A stretch of 64,000 nt of DNA from Pyrenula massariospora (Eukaryota; Ascomycota; Eurotiomycetes; Pyrenulales; Pyrenulaceae), in NCBI GenBank assembly GCA_021030905.1, contig JAGFMI010000010.1:1336903-1400902 (forward strand). The letters run 5' to 3'. The number at the start of each line of letters is the position of its first letter. The first letter of the stretch is position 1. Of the stretch, positions 46,380 through 59,073 are shown one piece after another. The position numbers and the translations under genes are program-made. The notes beneath the pieces were generated by a model. It did not search any database. It saw only the letters and a list, made by a program, of their open reading frames with translations, and was not told the DNA's origin.

Positions 46380-46500
46380 CCTTTCCCCCTCTCTCCCCTC
46401 CGCCCATCCCCCTCACCCCCAGGGATACCCACCCACCCACTCACCCACCCCCCGAGGTTACCCGCCCACCCGCCTCCCCCACCACCCAACCCCCTCAAGA
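46380..46500. repeat. C-rich low-complexity tract after the GH16 gene
   Basis: The plus strand is almost only C, T and A with many cccacc and ccccc units (for example acccacccacccactcaccc). On the transcribed minus strand this is a G-rich run just past the stop codon of the glucanase gene, with several G3-G6 blocks. Confidence 0.8.
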
Positions 46501-47543
46501 CCCCTGGAAAATCTTAACATAATTCACAAGCCAATACGTATCCGCATACACCCCCGGATTCTGCGCCACATACTGCTGACAGCTCGGCGCCGCATTAACA
46601 CAGTACCCGCTGCCCCACACCGCCCCCGCCCAGTCCCCGCAGAACGTCGTGTCAAAGACAATATTCTCGTTCTGGAAATACTGGTCAAAATTACACCCTG
46701 CAAAGTTCGCCTGGGGGGTCCCCCAGTTCGCCGGGTTCGGGTTGCCAGCCGCAACATCCCCGGGGATCTGGCTGCGCACCCAGAACCACACTTTAATACC
46801 CGAAGAGGTCCAGAGCGTGGCGTACACGCCGCCGCCCGCGTTGTTGAAGGGGGTGCCGATCCCCGTGCCGACGTTCGAGACCACCGTGCAGCCATTATAC
46901 CCGCCGCCCGCGCCGCAGTCCTGGCTGGGGCCCGGGTTGCCGGTCTGGCCGCCGGAGCCGGTGTTGACGGTGCAGCCGGGGGCGGTGTGGAGGGTGATCT
47001 GGTCGGTGGGCTGCAGGTTGACCCCTTCGATGATGTCGATTTCGCCGCTGTTGGGCCAGTTGGGGCCGTACATCCAGCTAAAATTCAAGAGTTAGTGGGG
47101 TTTTGTTTAGCGCGGGGTGGTGGGAAGATTTTACAAGGCTGGCCATGAGCCGCATTCCGAGCCGGGCATGTGGGCGAAGTCGGCGATGATGAGACCGTGG
47201 GTGTAGGCTTTCTTGCTTTCGATGCGGACACTGTCGCGTCCTGTTCCGGATGGATTTAGGACTTTGGAGCTGTCTACCCCGATGTAGACTTGGTTATTCT
47301 GGATTTTGTAGATTCCCTCCGACTGCGCTGCAGACTGGGAAATATAGTTGACATAGCCATGTGTCGGATCGGGTTCCTTTTACAATGAGTCTGAATACAT
47401 TCCGAGGAGAGCTGAGTACTCACAACCATCACGTTGAAGGAGTTGAACCAGTTCGACGCAGTGTAGCTGTCCTGCAGCGTATAGGCCGCATAGCTGGTGC
47501 GAAGTAGGCTACCTAAGGCAGCAATGTAAAGGAGAGAAGGCAT
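46495..47543 (-). CDS. Secreted GH16 endo-beta-1,3(4)-glucanase, three exons
   Basis: Exons 47543-47424, 47376-47135 and 47077-46495, 314 residues. Signal peptide PSLLYIAALGSLLRTSYA, then TLQDSYTASNWFNSFNVM, typical of fungal GH16 laminarinase-type enzymes. The catalytic signature GEIDIIEG is complete, with both Glu (nucleophile and acid/base) and the Asp between them; the acceptor splice restores GSWPAFWMYGPNWP just before it. Conserved later parts are TLHTAPGCTV, FWVRSQIPGDV, FDQYFQNENIVFDTTFCGDW and the ending YVKIFQGS. It should hydrolyse beta-1,3/1,4-glucans outside the cell, in wall remodelling or nutrition. Length is normal for the family and nothing appears broken. Confidence 0.9.
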
Positions 47544-50346
47544 GATGGCTAGACTTTCTAGAAGCTGTTCAAGGAATGACAGTCTCAGAGCAAGGAGGGA
47601 GTAGCAAGAGATCCACTCTGCTTGGAAAGAGATGATGATTTGAGTTGGGAGTGTCTACAACCTTTATATCGGCGAGGCAAGGCGGCCAAGAGTCCATGCT
47701 GATGGTAGCGGTGAGGGATCTTTCCAGCTAGAAATGTCCAGACCACATTTCAAGGCTCCTTCTACAAGCATCCAGTGGGGAATCAAGCATTGAGAAAAGG
47801 AAATGACCAAGTAACCTTCCGAAAGAAGCTTCGTAAAGGTCGCAATCAACACAATCCTCGTCTTGAAAAGTGGTCGCTTGACGGAAGACAACTAGTAGAT
47901 TGATTCTAACGTGACCTATGCAGCCCGTGACCTGCAGATTGTTGCCTTCTCCGGAGCCAGGTAAACCGCCGGGGTCAGTGTGACCAGATGCACCAACCAC
48001 CGAGTCAAGGGTCTGGACCATGGACCATTAACATGACAGGAACGGGAAATCAGCTAGAAGAGAGGAGAAGTAGTTTACAATATATGGGAGTCCCGCCAAG
48101 CGATGATTGCATGGGGTATGCAGGGCAGGACCCCGTACCCGAGAACAAGCGCCTTGGACTTGCAAATGATAACGAAGCGCCTCGTGACAAGGAACTCCGA
48201 TTGATGGATATGAGGGGAGCAGAAGGATTCGGAAGGGAAAGACCCTGACTAAGGTACAACAAGAACAAGGGAAATGAAGCTGCCAATGACCTTATCTGTG
48301 GCCAAAGAGCCTCGCATTTACCGCTGCGCAGCGGCCCCTGTTTGAGCCATGTACCACAGACAAGTCACCACAAGCTAAAATTTCTTTGTTTGCAAGGATC
48401 GGGAAGGATAAGGAATAGACCAGAGAGAGTAGTGAGCAACAGCACACAGGAAAAGTGCGAATTGCCGGGCGGCCGTCTCTTACTGGTGTATGGAAACCAA
48501 CGTGGCCCGTGCAATATCCGTCCACTACGAGTATGGGGCGCAAAGATCATGGGATTCAGGCTGAAATAATGCCATTTGGGCTAGTCTACCAAGAGCCAAA
48601 ATGGCAATCGAGAGAAACAATAAGCTTTCGGAAGATTCAAGCCCACTACCCTCGGCCGTCGGTGGAAAATGTAGGTTATCATGGTTTAGCTCAGAGGACG
48701 CGACGAGAGCGACGAGGAAAGGATCTGCCATCGGATCTACCAAAGTCAGCCAAGCGAGATTTGGTGGTCATTGTCATGATGGTGAAGTGTTCGTTGCCAG
48801 CGTTAGGGAGGCCAGACGCGACTGACCAGTCGTCAAGACGCTCCGGAGGGGCTGAAAGAGGGAAAAAGATGGGGAGTAGTAGGCTCCGCGCCGGCCACTA
48901 AAAGAACAGGACTCCTGTTGATCCGGCAGATTGCGATCGAAATAATTCTGTGGGTTCTGTGGGCAGTAGACTGGAGTGAAAACGACTGGCTTGTCCTTGG
49001 TAGAGGGAAATGAAGTGGTGGACGATGAGGGGTGGAAAAGGACGCGGTCATATCCTACCCAAAGAGGCATGGTATGGCTTGGGCGCTCGGCAGGAGTTGC
49101 AGCCGAGGCCCGGCCGGGCTGCAGCTGACGTGACGAAATCTACCGACGCCCAATCAGCCACCCGTCGTCCAAATCCGGGGAAGAGTAGGTCGAGTTGCGG
49201 GCCAAACACTCACGGCCTGGTCAATGATGGCGCCATCTAAGGTGGTATCGCCTCCTTAACCCCTTCTGGGAGCGTTGCATTTACGAGTAGGCACTCCGAG
49301 CCCATCAAACAATGTTACGCGTCACGGGCTTGGGAGTCGCTGGAGTGGCAGGAATTTCTATCTCCCGCGAAGCCAATTGTGAGCCGCCATCAGAATCCTC
49401 GAAAGGCCCAAGACTGCATCATGACAAAGAGTTAGAGCCACGTCGACTCCACTGCGAGCACACGTGCATTCACTGCCATCATGCGCTACGGTGGGCGATG
49501 CATGACTTGGGAAAGACGGTGAGCTTCTACCACCAGAATTTCCACACTTGGCGATCGTTTCGCCTTGAGGCGCGCAGCATCGTCGACGCTAGATGTTCTT
49601 CCAGCCCTGTTTCGCAATGAGACTGGTTGCTGCGCGGTTGGACCCCATCTCCGAAGCGGCTAAGGCTGATCTGCAGACCCTGTGATCGTCGTTTGTTTGA
49701 GAGATATGGTCTGCATGTCAGTGTGGGATGATGATACCGGGGTGCTGACTGCATAGCTGCATGGTCATCAGACAGATAGACGGTAGATAGACAAAGTCCG
49801 ATGCTGGTTGGGAATGATATCAAAGAAAGGCGTCAACAGAGAGATTAGCTTGCTGGATAGGTATAACTAATGTTGAGACTCAAAGGATGAAAGCCGCCAC
49901 GTCAAAGCACCAGGGCCACGGTTCCTGACCTGTGGATGTACCAGGCGGAACGATCAATGGTTGCTGATTATACGATTGGTCCATTCGGGGTGGCTGATTT
50001 GGGCAACATGGATTTCTTATCTTGGTACCTGTATACAAATGCTTGCTGCAGACCAGATGAGATTTGATTTCTCTAGGTAGGAGTCCTTCTTTGTAACCTC
50101 GCAGACTCTAAATCACGACAATGGTAACGTTGGAGGCAACCTGTGAGCGGGGGGTACTTCGGGATATAGCCGGCAGAGATTGTGATGCTCATTCAGCGCG
50201 CGTGGATGTGACCCACCATCACGGAATACTCCCAGATCACCAGCCTGCGTTTCGACGTCCCGTTCTCGGACTCAGGCCCAGCTTCGTCGTCAATGGTGGA
50301 AGCGGCCTACAGCAGATTTGGTGGCGGGCAAACTTGCATTAGCTAT
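47544..50346. other. Intergenic, about 2.8 kb
   Basis: Several open frames on both strands without recognisable domains. No repeats or RNA genes recognised. The first few hundred bases should hold the GH16 promoter. Confidence 0.4.
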
Positions 50347-51541
50347 CTATGCTACCCTAAAGTTGCTTTGAGAAGCCTCTTGTGCCCGGGATGGGAGCAC
50401 TAGCTTTTTCGTGCGAGAGGCGAAGAACGATGATAATTCTCTGAAGATAGATGTACTTGCAGTGGATTGACCTGTGCCGAGGCGGGGATCTTCGTGCCGA
50501 GCCTTGTTGTCCTCATCAAGGTGAGCGTCGACCTCCAATGCGTCTTGCTTCATTGGACGTGTGAAAGGCGTCTTGTTAGTGCTTGAGCCACGACGAGGTT
50601 CGTCTTTGGCTGCGGTTTGTAACGCATTCGCTACACGGGCGGCATCTGGCTTTCCAATAGATGGGGTTGGTGTTAGAGCACGTACATGGACATTGATGTT
50701 GTCTTCTGAGCTTGCCCTAGTTGACATAGACTCCCGCGGGGTGGAGAAAACATCGGATAGTGATTTTCTCAATTTGAGAGGGCCAGGCGGCTTAACGTGA
50801 GCATTACGATTGCTAGGGAGTAGACTCATCCATTTAGGTAATGATTTGAGAGTATCCGGTTGAAAATAAGCCTTTGATCTGTCCAGAGGTGAGAACATTG
50901 AAAGCCTAGACTCCATTCCATCGCCTGGCTGCCCAACAAAGCTTGGCTCCATCTTTTCAGGGCGCTTAAGGACCGACACATGTTGCTCAAGCTTTGGAAA
51001 GGTAGAGGGGGAATCAACACATCGACGACACACTGGTATCTCGTGTAGGAAAATGCCGTGTCTATGCGGCTCGCCGTTGATAGTAAAGTACGGAGGGGGC
51101 TGAAGAGGTCGCTGCAGATCGACTTGTCAGTATTACTATCTCGAACAATAAATACCTCTGAGAGATCGATTGTTATGACAAGAGTCTTACATTGCAAATC
51201 AAGCATGCAAAGCATGACCAATGCCACTAACACCAGCCAAAACTCACGGCGTCCGTTTTGCGATAGACTATTGTTCCACATGACCAGCACACGCTTATAT
51301 CATACATCCATTTCCAGCAGTTAATGCATACGGTTCGAGCATCAGACCCGACAGCGTAGCAGGGCGGTGGAAAGGTTTGCCAGCAAAGTGTGCAAGTGTA
51401 AACATAGCTAGTTGGAGGTGCTTTTCTTGAAGTAGCTATGCTCGGCAGGAGTCTTGTCTCTCTCTGCAGGCGTGCTTGGTGCGGTATTCTGGTCTCGCAA
51501 TGATTGAACGGCCGAGGCGTAGGGCTCCCGACATAGGACAT
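50347..51541 (-). pseudogene. LIM-like zinc-binding protein gene with in-frame TAG
   Basis: Exons 51541-51191 and 51111-50347 fit in phase (371 codons). The N-terminus MSYVGSPTPRPFNH leads to a zinc module of LIM type: CTLCWQTF, RTVCINCWKW, SVCWSCGTIV, then WHWSCFACLICN, and across the intron HEIPVCRRC. The C-terminal 240 residues are Ser/Pro-rich and probably unstructured. Between FGWC and WHWSC the frame has TAG (51229-51227), inside the zinc module where related fungal proteins have an aromatic residue. The surrounding frame is intact on both sides. Removing the stop with a 21-base GT...AG 'intron' keeps the frame, but that is too short for normal splicing. A recent nonsense change, readthrough or sequence error are the options. 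Confidence 0.6.
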
Positions 51542-52263
51542 GAGCCCAGAAAGCAAGCAGGAACTGATACTACTTGAAAGGATATCAGTGAAGAACCAAC
51601 TAATCGAGCGACTGACAATTAGAATAATACTAGAGCGCATTAATTCAAATTCTGCGTTTTGAGATCAAGGTCAAGCCAAGGTGGAGTCGCAGGATGGTCT
51701 CTCAGATCTTGGGAAGGTACGCCATCGCGTGTCTCCGGTGACCTCACGACCTCTATTGACCGACTTCCAACAGCAGTGCGGACCAACGATTGAAATCAAC
51801 GCTTAATGTTACACTCGAAATCGAAGCAAAAGTATCATGAGAGATCTTTAGATGGTTGTAAGGGCCATTTCGAGGATTTTGTGCATGGTAGGCAGAGAAC
51901 TGTTAGGAAAGGAGGGCGCGGAGGTATCAAATAAGAAGTTATAGAGATTGCAACAACGAAGACTATGGACATTCTCGCGAAACAGGGGTAAAGTGCGTGG
52001 AAAAGAAAGGAACAATATCTTGGGGCGCGAGTCTAAGCGAAAGAGATAATATGACGGATTGTACCCTTGGTTCCCGTTGGTCTCGAGCCATACTGACCAG
52101 ACGATCCTTGATATCAGAATTGCTTATCTTTATATACACGGGTAGTAGTTTCCGATCACATGATGTAACAAATCGAGGTCGAGCTAGATCTTCTCAATGA
52201 CCATATTTTTCCTTCCGTCCGTTAGAGAAAAATTATTGACAATCTCTTCTTACAGTATTGCGC
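51542..52263. other. Intergenic, about 0.7 kb
   Basis: Upstream region of the LIM-like gene; downstream of the MAPEG gene. The LIM-like frame itself stays open to 51640, so a longer N-terminus is possible. No other gene seen. Confidence 0.4.
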
Positions 52264-52776
52264 TTAGATGCCCCAATAGCCCTTGACTAGATATGCTGCA
52301 TAGCCTGCCATGCCTCCCAAGAATCCCATTGTACCATAGTACCCCAGCGGTCGACCGACAGACATAGAACCTTTTCCGCGGAGCCCAAGCTCAACATGCA
52401 TGATGCGAAAAGCAAGCAAAGCCGCTAAGGAACCGTTGAGGACTTTTCGGTTGCCGCCATTCAGCTCAGCAACGGCGGAGAGTGTTAAAGCGAGCGGCAC
52501 ATTTTCGAGAAAGTTCTGATGACTTCTAGACGCCACTAACATAGGATCATAGTCGCCATCCGACTGCTTGTTCATGGTGTCGCCGATGTAATGCTCATTG
52601 GCTAAGCGATGTGCTACGACACGGCCGCTGAGAACGTAGAGGTAGGCAGTGAATGGTAAGGCCCAGGTGCCGGTGATAGCTACAAGTCAATAGTCAGCCA
52701 TTTCGCGCGTCAAACGATGGACTCCAGTTGGCTTACGCAACATCTTCGGGACGGTTATTCCAATAGGGGCGCTCAT
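52264..52776 (-). CDS. MAPEG-family membrane protein, two exons
   Basis: Exons 52776-52737 and 52679-52264, 151 residues. The MAPEG signature R-x-H-x-N-F-x-E-x-x-P reads RSHQNFLENVPLALTLS. Four hydrophobic segments are visible: ITGTWALPFTAYLYVLSG, NVPLALTLSAVAELNG, VLNGSLAALLAFRIMHVE and GYYGTMGFLGGMAGYAAYLV. Length matches the family (about 150). Members are microsomal glutathione S-transferase or peroxidase-like enzymes of the endoplasmic reticulum; substrate unknown. The short first exon is confirmed by an in-phase GTAAGC...TTGTAG intron. Head-to-head with the gene at 53209. Confidence 0.85.
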
Positions 52777-53208
52777 ATTGGGAGGTGTGAGGATAGATCA
52801 CAAGGAAAAGTTAAATATATTGTCAAATCCTGATTGTTTGCAGTGAACTAGAATGTACAGGAAGAGAATGAAGCTCAAAAATGGCAGAGGAAAAATCGCT
52901 CATCGGCGCCAGGCCAATTGACATCACTACTGCTGGAGGCCCTGTCTCCATCGTCATTGTATACGGTCACTGGCTGGCGCGCCCGGCAATTCATCGGCAT
53001 TTCTCCCCACCGACGAGCTGCGAAATCTTGGCGGTCAATTGCTTCGTTGCTGTGACAACACCCCCCTGTTGTTCATCTTTCAGCCGCGTCGATGGCAACA
53101 AGCCAATAACGAACATCTCCACCTCACACGGTCCCTGTACATTCCACCCTACAGACCTTTCGATATTCGCACCATAGCTGCATTGGCCAATTTTACTTGA
53201 TTGACACG
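52777..53208. promoter_or_regulatory. Divergent promoter region
   Basis: These 432 bases lie between the MAPEG start and the start of the basic-protein gene. No specific site identified. Confidence 0.35.
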
Positions 53209-55909
53209 ATGGCAACTCCCCGGAGGAGGTCTGCTCGCCTTCAGAAGAATGCTTCACCAGAGGTGAGTTGAAGGACGAACCATTATTTACATTCATCTTT
53301 GCTTTAGGTTATCAACTGACACCTCATCACAGCGAGGTTCGACCAAGAAGACGTCTCTCCCCGGTGACCGCCTCGATTCTGTCATCGAACGCGATGAAAC
53401 TCCAGAGGATGGACCTCAATCGACCCTCAATGCTATCCTCTCCACGCCCAGTATTGCTCACAGCCAGGCGAACAAATTGGCCGAGCTATCCGCCTTGAAG
53501 ACTCCCAAAACAGCCCTACCCCAGCCAGCTCAGTCTAATATGCACCCCGAACTAATTCACAAGAGCACCGACAAAGCACCAGACTCAGGTCTTCGTCTTG
53601 GCTTTAGTGACATCCCCAGCGATCGAGCAGGCTCAGCTAGTCATAGAGATACCCCAACAAAATCAGTGCAGCAGACAAGCGTTCCGGAGCAATTGTGGTC
53701 TCCCAATTTTGGCATAAAACTCAAGAACAATGCTCCATTAAGCAAAGAGGCACAACAAATGATAGACGAAGTCCATGATAAGGCTCTTCAGATCAAAGAA
53801 TCTATCCGTGCAGACCGCGACGCGAAGCAAGACGCTGACACTGAGACCGGATTGGGCAGTGCTGTTGGTCGAAGAATCGCCAAGCCTAAAGGTAAAGCAG
53901 GCCGATTCAGCGACGTCCATATGGCCGAGTTTAAGAAGATGGACTCCATTGCCAACCATCCTTCTGCATTCCGTACCCAGCCAGGCTTTGCTCAGCCGAC
54001 TACGACGTCTTTAAAGCGAAAAGGATCCAAAGCTGGTCTAGATGAGCCTGAGCGTCCCAGAACAGCCGGAAAAGGTGCAAGCCCTTCCAGGCCAGCCCCA
54101 TCGAACCCTGCAATCTCTGCCACGGCCAGCTCGAGCAAGTTCGGTTTTCACGAGCCCTCGATCAATTCCTTCGATCACTACAGCGCACCAAAACGCCCGC
54201 GTAAAACCTCGGACGATGATGTCTCCACCGCACGACCGACCTCGAGTCACTCACAACCCAACAATACTCACTCATCAAACCTACCACGGCCAAAGTCAAT
54301 GAATAATCTCTTCTCTCCCACTAAGGCTTCTCTAGCGCGATCTACATTCTCTAGCTCCACAGGAAAGTCTTCTATGCTGCCGCGCTCAGCTAGCTCTAGA
54401 TCGCTAAGAGCACTCGCCGCCGAGGAAGAAGCTCTATCCCCAAAACAGGGCTCTGCATTTACCTCGGATATGCAATCTCTTCCTAAAGCTCCAGAAATGC
54501 GGCACGCCAAAGGAGCAACTCCACTTAGCTTCGAGGACGTGCTCGCCAAGGAAGCCATTTCAACCAAGTCTGTTGCAGTGCAATCCACCCAACAGCCAGC
54601 TGGGGCCACAACACCATCACCCGCCAAGTCTCCTTCTAAACTCCCAACATTCTCAGGTCTCAAGTCCATCCTCCGTCGCACCACGCATCGCCCATTCAGC
54701 AACGACCCAGTCAAGCTGGCTGCCGGAACTCATGTTGCCTCACCTTCCGGTAACCCTGCTATCACCAATCGTCTTGCCACCATTTCTACGGATGGGGCCC
54801 AGCGCGCAGCCTCCCGCCGCTCTACATTCTTCCGGCCCAACTCATCTCCAGAGAAACATGTCCAATTCACACCCAGTGTGAAGAGTAAGCACGACCTTGC
54901 AGCTGCTAGTCCTAGCCCGGCAAAGGGTCTTTTGCCCAAAGACGCCCCAGATAGTAGGGCTGTCACTCCAAGATTGTATGACCCAGCAGCGTACGTCTCA
55001 CAGGACGACGACGATGAGGACGCATGGGAGTCGGACTCTGGTTCTGTGGAGGATGAATTGGGCAATCAAGTTTCTTACCCAACTCTCCCTCCAGAAGCCA
55101 ATTCTCTGAAGACACAACCCGCAGAATTTGACTTCAAGCCAAACCGCCGCCAAACCACATTCATTCCACGCACAAACAAGTCCAGTCTGACAACAACCAA
55201 GACGGCCACCGCCGCACCACAACAGCGCCCACTTTCCCGCCACGACCCAGGCTTCAAGTCTATCTTCACAACTCTGAAGAAACCATCCTCAAAAGCCTCC
55301 CCCGCCACAATCTGCCGGGTCCGCGAGGAAGAAAACTTCCCCGTAGCCAAGCCCGGTGTTACTGCTGCTGCGGCGGCTGCGTCTTCCGGGGAGAGCACGG
55401 TCAACGTCCCATACCCGGATCTGGGAGCGATTCCCCACGGGCTGACGGCGAAGAAGAAGCGGCGACGGTCGAGTGAGGTGGGCGATGGGGAGATGTTGGG
55501 GTTCAGGGATATCGATGACGAGCGGGCGAAGAAGAGAAAGTCGTTCACGCCCATGCTGCCGGGTGGGTGGGGACGGGATTTTGACTCGCCGGCTTTCGTT
55601 GAGCCGCCGACGGCTTCGGTGGGTGAGGCGAAGGCGCCGCGTGAGAGTAGGGATGGAGATGAGCGGGCGGCGAAGAGGATGCGCATGAGTCCTGAGAAGG
55701 AGAAGGAGAATGTGCCGGAAGGAAGAATTGAGAGGGATCCGCAGGTTGTGATTACGAAGCCGAAGCCGAAGAGTAAGGGGAGGGAGCAGGCAAAGGAGAA
55801 TGCGAAGTTGAGGAAGGCGCCAAGGAGGGGGGAGGAGGGGCAGGGGAAGGGGGTGCTGAGCTTGAGCAGGCTTAATGTGTTGGCTCGTCCTAAGAGGAGG
55901 GGTGGGTAG
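53209..55909 (+). CDS. Large basic, mostly disordered, probably nuclear protein, two exons
   Basis: Exons 53209-53262 and 53333-55909, 876 residues. Start MATPRRRSARLQKNASPE is very basic. The one block that looks conserved is KNNAPLSKEAQQMIDEVHDKA, then GRRIAKPKGKAGRFSDVHMA and EFKKMDSIANHPSAFR. The rest is Ser/Pro/Lys-rich with many SP and TP sites and motifs such as SPEKHVQFTPSVK; candidate nuclear signals include KKKRRRS and KRPRK. The tail is rich in Lys/Glu/Gly and the codon third positions become very G-rich after about 55450. I recognise it as a conserved uncharacterised fungal protein, probably nuclear, without a known role. Confidence 0.75.
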
Positions 55910-57502
55910 GGGTGAGGTAGGTAGTACGAGGCTAGGGAGAAGATGATGCTGTTGAGATTGGAGAATGGACAATACTTGGGTTGACGCTGATTGACGGCAT
56001 GGCCGAGGATTGATCTGGTACGGTGCGATTCGACGCTGTCCCGTTTACGCGTGGTGTTTTGCATGTTTGATTCTTGTTTGCTCTTTTATCACATCGATTC
56101 CGCATGGGCGGCTATCCTCGATAGAGATCAGGCTGTTGGTTCGTTTGAGACCGCACGTAGTGCTGGTTGCTAGGCTGTCAGGTGCTCGTTCCTGCCCTGT
56201 TTTTTGTGGATTGTGTTACATTGCATTGTTATTCGTATTGGTATTGCCGGACGGGAAAGGGCATGAAGCTCTTAGGGCAATTGATGGAGAGGATAGGATA
56301 GTCGGTGTTTAGTTGAGCAGAGCAGAGCAAAGCAACAGAAAGCAAAGCAAGGTGCACGTTTTTGCCGGACTAAGTTAACTAGCGGAATGCGAATGCCATG
56401 CAATGCAAATACAGTCAATGCGAAATAAATCTTGAACCATGGGTTGTACCGGGCTGGACTGGGGTGTGCTGGAGTATCGAAACGACCGACTAGGTAAATG
56501 AGGTCTGGTACGGTGTCGAGCGGCGTGGTATTGTAGTTTTTGCTTCCGTGGGTGGTATGAGAGGGTTTGATGGTTTAGGTGGTGGTTCGATACTTTACCT
56601 ATGGATGTTCAGTTCGGGGGCCAGGCCGTAAACATACTATATCAAGGACATGCTGGTCACTAAACCGCACATACCCTGAATACTGTTGGCACGAGGGGAG
56701 CGGTGGGAGGATGATGTTAGATCTGTGGGTGTTGAAAGATCGAAAATAAATAATGCAAGAGCTGGCATAGCTGTGATCGTCAGAGATGGCGGGGCAGGCT
56801 TTCGACAGGGGGTGTAGAGTTTTTTACGGTCTTTTTGATTTTGGTGGGCGAAGGGGGGACACGGGGGATGGAGGGAAGATGGTAAGTTCCGTTCCAGGAA
56901 TTTCGGGCTGCTGACTTTGTAAATGCTAATCATTGATTAGATCGAAGTATAATGCTATATCAGAACTTCACTGGCGGCGCGATACTCCTATCATAGAACA
57001 GTAGCAAAAGAGCGTCTTGATAGTCGAGATTCAGGACCGGTGCTTGCATGGAAAATGAGCTGTTACGTTAGTTCGGTTGTTGAAATTAAGTAATGGCGAT
57101 GTAAAGTTGCGGCCACACCCTCTGTGATTGCAGACACAATGATTCGGTCTCGTAGATCTCCATGAAGTGCCTCACAATCCCACTATTCAACTTCTCTCCT
57201 CTGCTAGCTTTGCCGTGCATCTACGGGTTTTCTGTAGACTACCCCACAGGCTCTCATCCACCATCGGTGGGCCTGAGACGCGACCGAAGCTTGGTGGCCG
57301 CAATTTGAGAGAATTTGGGATCGTATTTTGAGCCGTGCTTGAAGAGCAAGTAGCATGAGGGGTTTGGCTGGAGTGACAGTCAGCTTTGTCTGTGTTTGAT
57401 GTCGATACTGAGGGGAAGGCGTAGCCCGGCTATCGACAGGATGGCGCTGTCACCCACGTTTCTGCGAATTAATATCGGTTATATCCGATCTGATTCGATC
57501 GG
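55910..57502. other. Intergenic, about 1.6 kb
   Basis: Convergent region after the basic-protein gene. Small frames at 55991-56312 and 56637-56933 have no recognisable domain. A short purine repeat (agcagagcagagcaaagcaacagaaagcaaagc style) lies near 56316-56350. Confidence 0.45.
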
Positions 57503-58933
57503 CTAGTTTGGCTTGTCGGGAAAATTTTCCGTATCACTAGTGATTGATGGTGGTGGCCCCAACTCCTCAAACGCCTTATCCCACGACTTGTACTGTATAC
57601 ATTTCATTTCCAACTCATGAACGTACCGTACCATTGCCGGGTGCATTTCGGGAGTGCGAAAATCGACACCATTGAGCTTGATCTCTGCGTCGTGAAACGC
57701 CTGCTTGAACTCTTCAGGGTACCCCTTCCGATCTGTATTATCATCAAAGTCAAAGACAAAGTCAAGGTTGGCCTCTGTTGTGCGGTATTCCTCGAATGTG
57801 TTCCTCAGGACATCGATATTTGTCAGCTGGGGTAGATGGGTCGTTTTAGACTCGGCCAGGCATTGGAGCCATGTGAGGTCGGTGGGGATCTCTCGTTCCA
57901 TGTCGAAGGTTATCTAGGAAAGAGGAAGCGACGTCAGAGGAAGCTAAAGGCAGATAAAAGAGGGAGAAAGATAGAAAAGATACTAGAAGGCTTGACTTAC
58001 CGTAAAGATTGATAGCGATCGTGGTAAGAGGGTATATAAGTCGTTCGGAGGAATTGGAGTGTTGAACAAGAGATTTGAAGTAATCGCGACCTTTTTGAGG
58101 GACCTAAAGCGAGCCAGAGAGAGACGCGTGCCATCGTGGCCTTGGGGAAACGTTTGCTTAGCGTTTCGAATCTCGAGAGACGAAAGGGTAGCAGCACAGA
58201 CGGAAAGTGTCCGCTGAAAAGAGTTGGGCGAGAGTGTGTCGAACATGTTGATTTGGTGGCGTCTTGTCAGGGATGGGTCGCATCTCCCAGGGATTGAAAT
58301 GGAGATGTCGGTTAGAGACTCGGGGTATGTAAGCAAATTCTGTAGATCGGGAAGAGAGATCAAGGTATCATGTATGGTTCGAAATGATCGGAGAGGGGCT
58401 ATATGTGGTGTTTGAGATCTCTTGATTTGGAGCAACTGGAATGTATACGGATTCGAGATTTCTAGAGCGGTGATTCGATCAAGTAGCAATAGATTTGGGA
58501 TATCGCTCGGATCTGGCTTCTCCAACGTGATCTTTAGCTCGTAGAAGCACTGTGACAAGGTAGGTCCGAGAAATTGGGAAGGGTCTAGCTTAGAGCGAAG
58601 CCAAACATCGATTGACAGATATTTCAACTTCGGTAGATAGCAGAGGAGATCTTGAGGTAACGCATGGGCATAGGAGCCTGTGTCACACCATTTGAGGTTT
58701 AATCTGTGGACTTGAGAGCCGAGGCAACCATTGCCTTTGATCGCTTGAAGGAACTTGAAGTAGGTCTCATAGCTGTTTAGACGTATGTGGTCGAGGAGAA
58801 TAGCCATAGTAAGCCCATGCAGTCGTCGGGAAACAAGTACTAATTGACAAAGCGGAGACGGGTAAGAGCTGTAGTGAAGATACGATATCACCTCAAGTAT
58901 TATTTCATCGCTCAAAGCTGTTAAACCCGCCAT
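57503..58933 (-). CDS. F-box protein, two exons
   Basis: Exons 58933-58001 and 57913-57503, 447 residues. The N-terminus LTALSDEIILEVISYLHYSS and PLCQLVLVSRRLHGLTMAIL fits the F-box (LP.E...I..yL ... L..v.r). After it come leucine-rich, LRR-like strands (LPKLKYLSIDVWL, SLTDISISIPG, RSLKKVAITSNLL). Expected role: substrate adaptor of an SCF ubiquitin ligase. The second exon (ITFDMEREIPTDLTWLQCLA to the end) joins in phase through GTAAGT...TTCCTAG, but could alternatively be a separate small gene starting at 57901. Confidence 0.7.
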
Positions 58934-59073
58934 CTTGAAATTCGCTGGATCATCATCAACGACTGCCCTGCTACCTTGTCAAGAGTGGATTTGAAGACAC
59001 AAGGCAGAACATCAAGTTTTGGGGAGAGAAGTTGCTCCTCAACCTAAGCCCCGCGCCTCCGCGACATCGCATT
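58934..59073. other. Upstream region of F-box gene
   Basis: Promoter-side sequence of the F-box gene, bounded by the small inverted-repeat element at 59074. Confidence 0.3.

Noticed and set aside
46372-47148. 258-codon plus-strand frame rich in Pro, Arg and Ala
   Set aside because: It is the shadow of the GH16 exon and of the C-rich tract on the opposite strand.
55075-56064. 329-codon minus-strand frame
   Set aside because: Shadow of the G-rich coding end of the basic nuclear-type gene on the plus strand.
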